From: DATBGS01 sp036557885
GTDB lineage: Bacteria > Chloroflexota > Ktedonobacteria > Ktedonobacterales > DATBGS01
Reading direction: 5' to 3'
Assembly (NCBI GenBank): GCA_036557885.1
Contig: DATBGS010000032.1
Location: 1 to 41,478 of the forward strand
DNA length: 41,478 bases
Both the position numbers and the translations under genes were made by a program. Positions within the stretch are counted from its first letter, which is position 1; each line of letters begins with the position of its first letter. Of the stretch, positions 15,428 to 23,083 are shown in pieces. Under the pieces are notes generated by a model, which was not told where the DNA came from, did no database searches, and was given only the letters and a program-made list of their open reading frames with translations.

Positions 15428-15464
15428 GGGAGAACTTTCTAGCGGAGTTTCTGCTGCGCGTGAT

Positions 15465-15514
15465 TATCTCGCGGCAGCAAATCAACGCGACAGCGAGATA
15501 GTCTTAGTATAGCA
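15465..15514 (-). promoter_or_regulatory. MFS promoter with downstream inverted repeat
   Basis: Minus-strand extended -10 TGCTATACT (15506-15514). Immediately downstream, TATCTCGC (15465-15472) and GCGAGATA (15493-15500) form an 8-bp inverted repeat with a 20-base spacer. Its position over the start of transcription fits a repressor operator. Confidence 0.5.
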
Positions 15515-15549
15515 TGCGTCAGGCGAGGATTTCCAAAGGGGGGAGGCTG

Positions 15550-15732
15550 GCGGTTAAAACCGCGCCTAAGGGCGTTCCGCCGCAAAGCCCGCCTGCGCGG
15601 GCTAGGACGAGCATCTAAAGCGGGGCGCGGCCTTTTCTGCGGAGCTTGGCATATCGCGTGCGGTCCTCAACCGGAAGGGCCATGCCCTTCTACCGCAGTC
15701 CAGACGCGGCAGGCTCAGGCAGGCGCCGCGTC
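15550..15732. repeat. Row of four short palindromes upstream of dps
   Basis: The 330-base gap between the MFS and Dps genes holds GCGGTTAAAACCGC (15550-15563), AGCCCGC/GCGGGCT (15586-15603), GAAGGGC-CAT-GCCCTTC (15674-15690) and GACGCGGC/GCCGCGTC (15703-15732). The last is followed by TTT and sits just before the Dps ribosome site, so it could act as an attenuator. No gene is seen here. Confidence 0.6.
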
Positions 15733-15759
15733 TTTCCCTCAGCCAGAAAAGGATGCAAC

Positions 15760-16329
15760 ATGTCCACACCAACAGAAACCCGACCAGGCCAGGCCGAAGC
15801 GCAGCGGGGCGCCATCAAAGCATTTCCAGCGCCTCCCCAACTGGCAACCCCCACCGACCTTCGCCCGCAAGAGGTGCAGGCGGTGACTGAGGCACTCAAT
15901 CCGCTGATTGCGGATGCGTTTGCCCTCTATGTCAAGACGAAGAACTTCCACTGGCACCTGGCGGGATCACACTTCCGCGAGTACCATAAACTTTTCGATC
16001 AGCAGGCCGAGCAGATTTTTGCCTCGATAGACCCAATGGCCGAGCGCGTGCGCAAGATTGGCGGCACCACTATCCGCAGCATCGCGCACATCAGCCAGCT
16101 AAAGGCTGTTCCAGATGATAACGAGGGCTTTGTGTCTCCAGGCGAGATGGTGCGGCGCCTGATGCAAGATCATCTGCAAAGCGCGAAGCGCCAGCGGGCA
16201 GCCATAGAGGTCTGCGAGAAGAACCGCGACATAGTGACAGCCAATATCCTTGAGGATATTCTGGACCAGACCGAGCGGCGCAAATGGTTCCTCTTTGAGG
16301 TGACGCAGGGCATGCACAACACCGACTAA
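15760..16329 (+). CDS. dps: Dps-family ferritin-like protein
   Basis: A 189-residue DNA-starvation/stationary-phase protein that stores iron and detoxifies peroxide in a dodecamer, sometimes binding DNA. The ferroxidase motif is clear: KTKNFHWHLAGSHFREYH, followed by LFDQQAEQIFASIDPMAERV, the intersubunit iron site. The N-terminal 38 residues are polar and could bind DNA, though they carry few Lys/Arg. The start is ATG 15760 (MSTPTETR) after AAAAGGATGCAAC; a longer frame from 15646 runs through the palindrome row. Single-gene unit. Confidence 0.93.
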   Translation: MSTPTETRPGQAEAQRGAIKAFPAPPQLATPTDLRPQEVQAVTEALNPLIADAFALYVKTKNFHWHLAGSHFREYHKLFDQQAEQIFASIDPMAERVRKIGGTTIRSIAHISQLKAVPDDNEGFVSPGEMVRRLMQDHLQSAKRQRAAIEVCEKNRDIVTANILEDILDQTERRKWFLFEVTQGMHNTD

Positions 16330-16343
16330 GGCCGAAGCGTCCT

Positions 16344-16453
16344 GGTAGCGCCACACCCCACCCCACCGGGCCGACTAGAAGCCGGCGGTACAAAGGAACG
16401 GCCCCGCTTGTAGCGCGGGCTGCCAGCCCGCATGGGCGGGGTGCGGCGCTACC
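16344..16453. repeat. Inverted repeat with GTAGC ends after dps
   Basis: GGTAGCGCCACACCCC (16344-16359) pairs with GGGGTGCGGCGCTACC (16438-16453) with a single mismatch. The enclosed 78 bases hold another palindrome, GCGGGCTGCCAGCCCGC. The right arm overlaps the stop codon end of gene A. It lies between convergent genes and belongs with the GTAGC-type palindromes of this window. Confidence 0.6.
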
Positions 16454-17222
16454 GGGATGCTTTGGCTTGTTCGCGGGCGCGCTGGCGGGCCAGCGCGCCT
16501 TCTTGCGATGCCCGCTCCATCACGACAGCGAAAAACGGCGGTGGCACCCTCGCTCCCTGGCGCGCCTCTGGCAGCAGGAAATCGCACGCCTGCTGCCCTT
16601 GCTCTTTTGTGAAGGAGTAGCGCAGGTGCTCAAAAAGCGGCAGCGGAATGATCTGCCTGAACAGCCTCACCCACAAGTCCAGCAGCGCGTCTTTCAGGCA
16701 GACGAGCATAAACCACTCCCCGGCGGGTTCGCACAGCCGCTCGCAGCACATCTGCACGACCAGCAGCACGCTTGCCAGCGCCCGGTGCTGCTCGCGCAAG
16801 CTGTCGCTGCCGCGCACAGCGGAGCGCTGCGCCAGCACTGCAAGGCGCATCGCTTGTTCCAGCCGGGCGTATAATTCGGCGTGGACGGCGCCAGTCGTGG
16901 CGTTTTGCAGCCATTCCGCATCCACCTGCGGCGGGGCCAGGTCCAGCCGACCCCCGCGACGGGCGCGGCGGCCACCATTGGCACGCTTTTTCTGGGCGCG
17001 GCGTTTCTGGGCGTGCGTGAGGTACTTGGGCAGAATGAAGGCGATAAGCTGCGCGGCGGGGCCGGGGATGGTGAGGCGTTCCAGCTTGAGATCGGCCAGG
17101 TGGGAGAGGTCGGGCGGGGCGAGATCGGGCGTGTCTACGCCAATGGTGAGGACGGCGACGAGCAGATCGTAGAGAGTCAGGCCAGGGGCAGCGGGTGACA
17201 GGGTGGTGGTCGAAGTGGTCAT
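16449..17222 (-). CDS. Unknown protein A (structured-leader family)
   Basis: A 257-residue protein of no recognised family. Seen: a hydrophobic N-terminal third (LTLYDLLVAVLTIGV), a very basic patch around residues 70-92 (HAQKRRAQKKRANGGRRARR) that could bind nucleic acid, helical segments around 115-205 including LASVLLVVQMCCERLCEP, and a C-terminal tail rich in Arg and Gln. ATG 17222 has GAAAGGAACC upstream. About 35 bases before the start begins a conserved, apparently structured leader (17257-17435) shared with gene B. The C-terminal parts of A and B show faint similarity (IPLPLFE... / MPLWAEV..., then PPPFFAVV / PRPLLKVV), so they may be distant relatives. Confidence 0.6.
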   Translation of the reverse strand: MTTSTTTLSPAAPGLTLYDLLVAVLTIGVDTPDLAPPDLSHLADLKLERLTIPGPAAQLIAFILPKYLTHAQKRRAQKKRANGGRRARRGGRLDLAPPQVDAEWLQNATTGAVHAELYARLEQAMRLAVLAQRSAVRGSDSLREQHRALASVLLVVQMCCERLCEPAGEWFMLVCLKDALLDLWVRLFRQIIPLPLFEHLRYSFTKEQGQQACDFLLPEARQGARVPPPFFAVVMERASQEGALARQRAREQAKASR

Positions 17223-17256
17223 TGAGCCGGTTCCTTTCTTGCGCCAGATGGCGTGT

Positions 17257-17435
17257 GATGAAAGACGGCCCGCGCTGCCACAGGAGTCCGCCCGCTCTGC
17301 GCGAGCGGGTGGGGTTGGCGATGCAGGACAAACCTGCTAAAATCGCCAACGCCCCGTTCCAGGTATCAACTGGTTCGGGGTGCCTGTGGCGCGGGTCTGT
17401 CGGTTTCCGAACAGCCGCGTCAGTCGTTATTCAGT
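17257..17435 (-). ncRNA. Conserved structured leader of gene A
   Basis: Upstream region alignable with that of gene B (22806-23000). Helices, plus coordinates: long-range closing stem 17277-17284 with 17383-17390 (GCCACAGG/CCTGTGGC); hairpin 17352-17380 (CCCCG/CGGGG outside CCAG/CTGG); two-part hairpin 17314-17350 (GTTGGCGAT/ATCGCCAAC outside GCAGG/CCTGC with a 4-base bulge); hairpin 17397-17414 (CTGTCGG/CCGAACAG). Conserved single-stranded blocks are AAAGACGGCCCGCGC near the gene and GCGTCAGTCGTT at the far end. Gene B has each helix in the same place with different paired bases. The strand is assumed from the position before the gene. It matches no riboswitch class I can recognise. Confidence 0.55.
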
Positions 17436-17453
17436 TGTCAAGGTGCAAGCGCT

Positions 17454-17500
17454 GGCCCGGCACCCTAAGACAGAAGGGCAGGCGGTGGCCGGGGCTACAA
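17454..17500. repeat. 47-bp dispersed repeat, copy 1
   Basis: Starts GGCCCGGCACCCTAAGACAG and ends GGCCGGGGCTACAA; matches 20467-20513 at 45 of 47 positions. Both copies are in intergenic DNA and in the same orientation. The CCGG...GCTACAA end links it to the palindromic repeat family. Confidence 0.85.
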
Positions 17501-17585
17501 GCAATCTGCACCAAGTATACCTGGCAATCGGTAGGAAGTCAAGGGTTGTAAAGAAGCGTATCGCTGAGGGGAACATGGGCGCGTC

Positions 17586-18887
17586 TCAGGCAGCGGCGAG
17601 CGGCAGCGTGAACCAGAAAGTGGACCCGGCCCCTAACGCGCTCTCCAGGCCGACCTGCCCATGATGAGCCTCGACGATGGTGCGGCAGATGTGCAGCCCG
17701 ACGCCCAACCCAACCCCGGAGCCGCTCTGGGCCTCGCTGCCTTTGATACGATAGAAGCGGCGCCAGATGTGCTGCTGTTCTTCCGGCGCGATGCCCGGCC
17801 CGTGATCGCGCACCCAGACACGCGCCTGCTGGCTGTTCACTTCCAGGCCAACCTCAATGGGAGATTCTGCGGGGGAGTATTTGAGGGCATTGGTCAGATA
17901 GTTGATGATCACTTGCTTGATGCGTCCGACATCCGCCAGCACTGGCCCAGGGAGCGCCGCCACTTGCAACTGGAGCGAGCGGGCGGGGTCCATCTGGCGC
18001 TGCTCATCAACGGCCTCGCTGAGCACAGCCGCCAGGTCTGCCTGGGCCATGCGCAGCTTCAGCATGCCTTGCTCAATGCGCGAGACATCCAGCAAGTCAT
18101 TGACCATACGGTCCAGCCGCTCTACATCCCGCGCCGTGTAGGTAAGCTGTGGCGCGAAGTTTTCCAGGGTGTCTTTCATCTCTTCAGGAGAGGATGCCTT
18201 GCGGCCCACGCGCTTCTGAGCCAACTGCACGCCAAGTTTCAGGCTGGTCAGCGGGGTTTTTAGCTCGTGGCTGGTCATCGCCAGAAAGCTTTCCATCTCG
18301 GCCCGCTGCGCTTTCAGCGTGGCCGCCAATTCCTGGGACTCCTCGCGGGCTGCTTCTGCCTGGCGCTTGAGGCGTTCGGCCTGCTGGCGGGAAGACTCGT
18401 GCAGGCCCGCCACCACCGCCACCAGTATCCCTACGGCCAGCAAGAGAAAGTCCTCAATGGCTTCTTCCCCGCTCTTGATCACTGAGAAGAGTGGTGGGAG
18501 AAAGAAATAATCAACCAGAAGCGTCCCCACCAACGAGCTTAGCAGCGCAGGCCCCACGCCCCAGGTCAGCGCGGTGAACAACACCGCCAGGAGCACGATT
18601 TCATCTGCATCGCCAAAGCCAGGATACAGCCAGGTCAAGAACACATCCACGAGAATGGTGAGGCCCAGCAGCAGCAGCGCGCCAAGATAGCTTACGAACG
18701 GGCGACGCGCCCACGCAGGGAAGCTGGCTGGGGCGAGGGTGTTGCTCTGGACCCAGTGGACCAGGCCCAGCGCGGGCTTTACTACCAGCCGATGAAAGCG
18801 AGAGGGATGCTCAGCAGGGATGTTTGCGCCGGGAAGCGGAGCACCAGCCGCGTTATCATCGGTGGCATGCGCGTTTCTGGACGACAT
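17586..18887 (-). CDS. Sensor histidine kinase with DUF4118 membrane domain
   Basis: A 433-residue membrane kinase. Residues about 65-165 form a four-helix DUF4118 domain as in KdpD. A coiled coil (about 165-200) leads to the kinase core: H box SHELKTPLTSL (about 210), N box NYLTNALKYS, G1 DHGPGIAPEE, F box FYRI, G2 GVGLGVGLHICR. It is complete and probably active. It lacks the KdpD and Usp domains, so it is not a KdpD sensor. ATG 18887 has GGGGAGGGCAGC upstream; a TATAAT box on the minus strand (19022-19027) suggests a leader of about 130 bases. No response-regulator gene adjoins, so it is an orphan and may serve the receivers elsewhere in this window. Confidence 0.9.
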   Translation of the reverse strand: MSSRNAHATDDNAAGAPLPGANIPAEHPSRFHRLVVKPALGLVHWVQSNTLAPASFPAWARRPFVSYLGALLLLGLTILVDVFLTWLYPGFGDADEIVLLAVLFTALTWGVGPALLSSLVGTLLVDYFFLPPLFSVIKSGEEAIEDFLLLAVGILVAVVAGLHESSRQQAERLKRQAEAAREESQELAATLKAQRAEMESFLAMTSHELKTPLTSLKLGVQLAQKRVGRKASSPEEMKDTLENFAPQLTYTARDVERLDRMVNDLLDVSRIEQGMLKLRMAQADLAAVLSEAVDEQRQMDPARSLQLQVAALPGPVLADVGRIKQVIINYLTNALKYSPAESPIEVGLEVNSQQARVWVRDHGPGIAPEEQQHIWRRFYRIKGSEAQSGSGVGLGVGLHICRTIVEAHHGQVGLESALGAGSTFWFTLPLAAA

Positions 18888-19160
18888 GCTGCCCTCCCCT
18901 GCCTGGATAAATAGTTCCCTGGCATCTCTCTAGCGGTTGGAAGCCATTCATGGGGAAATTCTTTTCTGTTGTTAAAAGAGGCTGAACACGCTGCAAGAGC
19001 TTTTCGCGTCTCTGAATCAGCATTATAGCCCACAAATGTAGACGGGGCTATCAAGTAAGCGCACGCCCCGCCAGAGAGCTATCCCCCAAATTGAGCGGCG
19101 GGCACGTTCTTTTTCTGTGGCAGCAGAGAACAGGTACCGGACAAGAAATGAGGGGAAAGT

Positions 19161-20426
19161 ATGCCTGCGCTTACAATGTTGGTTTTGGGTGATTCGATTT
19201 TGTGGGGCCAGGGATTGCTGGAGGGCGATAAGTGCGCTGCGCAGGTACAACAGCAGCTTCAAAACGCGCTCCATCTGGAGGTGCGCCCGCCGGTGATGTT
19301 TGCCCATTCGGGCGCGTCCATTATGCTCCCGCCTGGGGCACGAGACGAGGAGCCGCTCTGGGGAGAGATTCCTGCTTACGCGCCTTCGATTACGGCCCAG
19401 GTGGATGCTGCCGCGAAGGACTACAGCGCTGCTGATCTGGTCTTGCTAGACGGCGGCTCCAATGACCTGGGCGTGATGCGGCTGATCAACCCGCTGGAGC
19501 GGGGCGCGACGATCTACGCCGACGCGCAGAAGTATTGCGGGCAGCCCATGTGCGACCTGCTTGGTGACGTGCTGACGGCCTTCCCGCGCGCCAGGGTGGT
19601 GGTCACCGGCTATTATCCTGTGGTGAGCAACCAGAGCGGGCCAGGGGGCATCCGGCATTTGCTGAATGCTTTTGGGCTGGAGGGCATCTGGAAAAAGATT
19701 GTTGAGGAAGGGGCGCAAGATATAGAAGCCAGCCTCTTTTTTCAGCTTATTCGGCACAAGCTGGCGAACCTTTCAACGGCCTGGCACGATGGCTCAGCGC
19801 AGGCACAGCGCGGGGCCGTTGACGCGATCAACGCTTACGAAGCGGGCCAGGGCCGCCCGCAGCGCGTAGTCTTTGCGCCGATCACCTTCGAGCCAGCGCA
19901 TTGCATCGAGTGCGAACAGACGTATCTCTGGATTGGGGTAGATGACGACCAGCACCAGAACCGGCTGGCATATCTGGAAGGGCCGCTCCCCGCGTGGCTG
20001 GACATGCCAACCAGGTTGGAGATTCCTATCGCGTCCCTGGGGCACCCAAACCGCAACGGCGCGAAGGCGTATGCCGCAGCGGTGATGCAGGCGCTCGCGC
20101 CCTGGATACAAGGAGCAGAAGCGCCAACGGCGGCACGGCCCGCCCTGAAGGTGAGCATTGAGGGGGCGCCGCACGTCCCGCCGGGCCAGAAGGTCACGGC
20201 GCAGGTAACGGTGCATGCCTGCGCAGAGACAGGCACGCCAGTCAGCGGGTCGGTGGAGATGACCAACCACGACGACGCCCAGGGCACGCATTTTCCGCTC
20301 AATCAGCCGTTTACCTGGGAGTTTCACAACCATCTGTTTAAAGTGCCGGACCAGGGCATCGGGCAGACCACCACCAGAATCCGCGTGCTGGCCGAGGGCT
20401 ACACGCCTGTTTGGGTGCGGTGGTAG
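19161..20426 (+). CDS. SGNH/GDSL-type hydrolase
   Basis: A 421-residue esterase/lipase-like protein. Block I LVLGDSILWGQG supplies the nucleophile Ser, block III GGSNDLG the Asn, and block V SLGHPNRNGAKAYA the catalytic His. The usual Asp three residues before the His is not obvious (block V reads SLGHPN). The last 90 residues form a beta-rich extension (KVSIEGAPHVPPGQKVTAQV...), perhaps an immunoglobulin-like module. No signal peptide, so cytoplasmic or exported in another way. GAGGGGAAAGT precedes ATG 19161. Divergent from the DUF4118 kinase. Substrate unknown. Confidence 0.8.
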   Translation: MPALTMLVLGDSILWGQGLLEGDKCAAQVQQQLQNALHLEVRPPVMFAHSGASIMLPPGARDEEPLWGEIPAYAPSITAQVDAAAKDYSAADLVLLDGGSNDLGVMRLINPLERGATIYADAQKYCGQPMCDLLGDVLTAFPRARVVVTGYYPVVSNQSGPGGIRHLLNAFGLEGIWKKIVEEGAQDIEASLFFQLIRHKLANLSTAWHDGSAQAQRGAVDAINAYEAGQGRPQRVVFAPITFEPAHCIECEQTYLWIGVDDDQHQNRLAYLEGPLPAWLDMPTRLEIPIASLGHPNRNGAKAYAAAVMQALAPWIQGAEAPTAARPALKVSIEGAPHVPPGQKVTAQVTVHACAETGTPVSGSVEMTNHDDAQGTHFPLNQPFTWEFHNHLFKVPDQGIGQTTTRIRVLAEGYTPVWVRW

Positions 20427-20466
20427 TGAGGTGCTTGTAGCCCCGGCACGGTGGCCGGGGAACGTC

Positions 20467-20513
20467 GGCCCGGCACCCTAAGACAGAAGGGCAGGCGGAG
20501 GCCGGAGCTACAA
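20467..20513. repeat. 47-bp dispersed repeat, copy 2
   Basis: Second copy of the 17454-17500 repeat, two mismatches. It lies between the convergent SGNH and WD40 genes, preceded at 20430-20460 by another GTAGCCCCGGCAC...GCCGGGG palindrome. Confidence 0.85.
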
Positions 20514-20531
20514 ACGACCTCTGTCACCCCT

Positions 20532-21644
20532 CTACACCGCTTCCCAGACTTGCACGGTGCTGTCTCCGCCGCCAGAGGCGATGCGCTGTCCATCTGGCGA
20601 CCACGCCAGCGCCAGCACACCAAGATGCGTGCGCGAGGTGGTGGTATCGTGACCCAGGTAGGTATAGAGGTCGCCGCCGGTATGATCGTTCCACACCTGC
20701 ACGGTTTTGTCGTTGCCGCCAGAGGCGATACGCTTGTCATCGGGCGACCACGCCAGCGTCACAACCCAGTTGGTGTGCCCACGATACACATAGGCATGAG
20801 CGCCGGTCAGCGCGTCCCAGACCTGCACCGTGTCATCCGAGCCGCCAGAGGCGATGCGCTTGCCATCCGGCGACCAGGCTACCGTCATCACAGATTTGCT
20901 ATGGCCGCGATAGATGTAGCGCGGGACGCCGCTCACAGCGTTCCAGACCTGCACGGTGCTATCCAGACTGGCAGAAGCGATGGTTGTGCCATCGGGCGAC
21001 CACGCCAGCGCGTTGACCAGCAGGTAATGGCCGCGATAGACGGCCTGTGTCTGGCCGCTCAGCGCGTCCCAGACGTGGATGCTGTCGTCTGTGCCCGCGT
21101 AACTGCCCCCGCCAGAGGCAATGCGCTTGCCATCCGGCGACCACGCCAGGGCAAAGACCCAATCGGGGTTGCCATAATAGATAGAGCGGAGCTTACCGGT
21201 GGCGGCGTCCCAAAGCTGCACGGTTTTATCAAAACCGGCTGAGGCAATCGTTTTGCCATCTGGCGACCACGCCACCGCAATCACCACATCTTTATGTCCG
21301 CGATAGGTGACAAGCTTTTTGCCGGTGGCGGCATCCCAGACCTGCACGGTGCCGTCCGCGCCACCAGAGGCGACGCGCTTGCCATCCGGCGACCACGCCA
21401 CTGCCTCCACCCAATCGCCATGCCCGCGATACGTGACCAGTGTGGACCCCAACGGAGGCGGGGGCAGCGCGCGAGCCACCTGAGGCGCGCGCTGCCCCTT
21501 CGGGACATGACGCACCAGCCCGGCCAGCGCGAGGCTACCCCCACCCACCAGGAAGAGGGACACCAGCGCAGCCAGCAGCACCCTGGCGCGGAAACTCTGG
21601 ATCGGTTGGAGCAGATTCCTCTGAAAAGAGCGCTGCTGTTCCAT
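20532..21644 (-). CDS. Membrane-anchored seven-bladed WD40 protein
   Basis: A 370-residue protein. Residues about 20-42 (LLAALVSLFLVGGGSLALAG) form one membrane helix after a basic tail. Seven nearly identical WD40 repeats follow (each about 42 residues, VxxVAWSPDGKRIASGGxDxTVQVWD), making a full propeller outside the membrane. Blade 3 has a small insertion (GGGSYAGTDD) and blade 7 an extended GH-loop. The high similarity between blades points to recent internal duplication. Its blades resemble those of the CHAT-WD40 protein at 23703, so the two may bind related partners. The start is ATG 21644 with GGGAGGGCTTTC upstream. An inverted repeat ATACCCC/GGGGTAT (21724-21747) lies in its promoter region. 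Confidence 0.88.
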   Translation of the reverse strand: MEQQRSFQRNLLQPIQSFRARVLLAALVSLFLVGGGSLALAGLVRHVPKGQRAPQVARALPPPPLGSTLVTYRGHGDWVEAVAWSPDGKRVASGGADGTVQVWDAATGKKLVTYRGHKDVVIAVAWSPDGKTIASAGFDKTVQLWDAATGKLRSIYYGNPDWVFALAWSPDGKRIASGGGSYAGTDDSIHVWDALSGQTQAVYRGHYLLVNALAWSPDGTTIASASLDSTVQVWNAVSGVPRYIYRGHSKSVMTVAWSPDGKRIASGGSDDTVQVWDALTGAHAYVYRGHTNWVVTLAWSPDDKRIASGGNDKTVQVWNDHTGGDLYTYLGHDTTTSRTHLGVLALAWSPDGQRIASGGGDSTVQVWEAV

Positions 21645-21723
21645 GAAAGCCCTCCCTGGGCATCTTGCCTGGCTACTAGACACAAACGAGTCACGCAGAG
21701 GAACCTGTTGATTTACGATGAGT

Positions 21724-21747
21724 ATACCCCAGGCTGTCTAGGGGTAT
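21724..21747. promoter_or_regulatory. Inverted repeat upstream of the WD40 gene
   Basis: ATACCCC (21724-21730) and GGGGTAT (21741-21747), 10-base spacer, next to minus-strand -10-like boxes (TATACT, GATAAT). A possible operator; no -35 box can be fixed with confidence. Confidence 0.35.
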
Positions 21748-21864
21748 TATCCTCTGAAACAGCTATAGCACGCAATGGGCCAATGGCACGGGTGGCTCGC
21801 TCGCGCTGTGTGACGGCGCGCACACTTCACAGCGGCGGGTAAACGCTGCCGTTTGCCACGCTTG

Positions 21865-21955
21865 CCCGGCAGGGACGCCGGGGGTACAGGGGACGGCCCG
21901 GCAGGGACGCCGGGGCTACGGGCAGACGCTGGTACCCCCGGCGTCCCTGCCGGGG
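21865..21955. repeat. Three-copy GC-rich palindromic repeat
   Basis: The unit CCCGGCAGGGACGCCGGG occurs forward at 21865 and 21897 and inverted at about 21933-21955. The outer arms (21865-21887 and 21932-21954, ending GGTAC/GTACC) are perfectly complementary over 23 bases. It sits in front of the convergent end of gene B and upstream of the WD40 gene. Confidence 0.85.
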
Positions 21956-21969
21956 AACGCTCGCCAGCC

Positions 21970-22791
21970 TCACACCTTGAAGCGCACCGTAAACGCCTCC
22001 GGCCAGTCCTCTCCTACCGGCGGACGCGGCGGCGGTGGGTTGCCACACCGCCACTCCGCGACGACCTTCAAGAGCGGGCGCGGCACTTTGGCATGCGGCA
22101 CCTTGCGCGTCAACTGGCTCAACACCTCAAACGTCTCCACCTCCGCCCACAGCGGCATATCCTGCTCGTCCAGCTTCTCCGGCAATGGCGCCTTCGGCCC
22201 AAAGAGCACCTGCCACGCTTCTCCCAACGCCCAGCGCAGGCACAGATACGCTATCCAGGGCGTCGTCTCCTTGCGCAGCCTCAGCCAGACGGTATAGAGC
22301 CGAGAGAGCGCAATGCCCGCGTGCTGGTGGTAGAGTTGCCACAAGGGGCTGTGGATGTGCGCGTAGAAGCGTGCTCCGCGTAAGAGGTGAATGACCACCA
22401 GCGCTTCTTGCAGCAGCCGCTCGCAGAGGGCAGACGGGCTGGGCGGCAGGTCTTCGAAGCGGACGGGCTTTTGGATGAGATCACGCTTCTGGCTGAAGCG
22501 CCGATGCTCCTTGTCGCCCCAGGAGAGCAGGCACTTCTTCTGGCGCTCCTGGGCCGTTTTCAAGATCAGATCGAAGGCGTAGCAGAGCAGTTCCGCGCCA
22601 GCGGTGGGTTCCCAGAAGAGGCGCAGGGGCAGATGGTGCAAGCTGTACTTGAGCAGCAGGAGCAAGTCCCAGGGCGAGAGCCAGCCCTCCACCACGCCCA
22701 TCAGGTAGCAGGCGAGAAAGCGTCCCAGCGGCCATTCGTCGTTTCTGAGCGTCTTGTCCAGGTTGAAGTCATCAAAGGGGTCGTTTGCCAT
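21970..22791 (-). CDS. Unknown protein B (structured-leader family)
   Basis: A 273-residue protein of no recognised family, mostly alpha-helical and rich in Leu and Trp (LGRFLACYLMGVVEGWLSPWDLLLLLKYS...). Basic stretch around residues 80-100 (AQERQKKCLLSWGDKEHRRFSQ). The C terminus is Pro-rich (PPPPRPPVGEDWPEAF). No secretion signal or clear membrane topology. ATG 22791, with only a weak purine stretch (AAGAGGCTCCCCTT) upstream. From 15 bases before the start it has the conserved structured leader (22806-23000) also found before gene A. Distant relationship with A is likely from the shared leader and faint C-terminal similarity; function unknown. Confidence 0.6.
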   Translation of the reverse strand: MANDPFDDFNLDKTLRNDEWPLGRFLACYLMGVVEGWLSPWDLLLLLKYSLHHLPLRLFWEPTAGAELLCYAFDLILKTAQERQKKCLLSWGDKEHRRFSQKRDLIQKPVRFEDLPPSPSALCERLLQEALVVIHLLRGARFYAHIHSPLWQLYHQHAGIALSRLYTVWLRLRKETTPWIAYLCLRWALGEAWQVLFGPKAPLPEKLDEQDMPLWAEVETFEVLSQLTRKVPHAKVPRPLLKVVAEWRCGNPPPPRPPVGEDWPEAFTVRFKV

Positions 22792-22805
22792 AAGGGGAGC
22801 CTCTT

Positions 22806-23000
22806 TTCGTCAAAGATGGCCCACAGCGCCACAGGACTCCTATCGCCCGGTCCAGAGGGGGAAAGAAAGCAGGGTGGGTGCAAAGCGGGGCGAACCGCTA
22901 CAATGCACCCGCTTTCCGCCCTGGTGTGCTAGCCAGGCGGGGAGTGCTGTGGCGCGGGGCGAGTTTAATCTCGCCTGCGTCAGCCGTTCCATATTCACTT
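22806..23000 (-). ncRNA. Conserved structured leader of gene B
   Basis: Counterpart of 17257-17435. Helices, plus coordinates: closing stem 22826-22834 with 22947-22955 (GCGCCACAG/CTGTGGCGC); hairpin 22916-22940 (CCGCCCTGG/CCAGGCGG, one bulge); two-part hairpin 22876-22910 (GGGTGCA/TGCACCC outside AGCGG/CCGCT, 4-base bulge ACAA); hairpin 22958-22975 (GGCGAG/CTCGCC). Block AAAGATGGCCCACAGCG near the gene and GCGTCAGCCGTT at the far end match gene A's leader. Helix positions and the bulge are kept while helix sequences differ, which supports RNA folding. The tail overlaps the upstream region of the TmrB-like gene on the other strand. Confidence 0.55.
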
Positions 23001-23083
23001 GTAAGGAAGAACGGAAAACGTTGGCTTGGTGAAAGTATAATCGAAAGGTTGGGAAAAATCAAGAGGTAGAAAGAGACTCTTCT

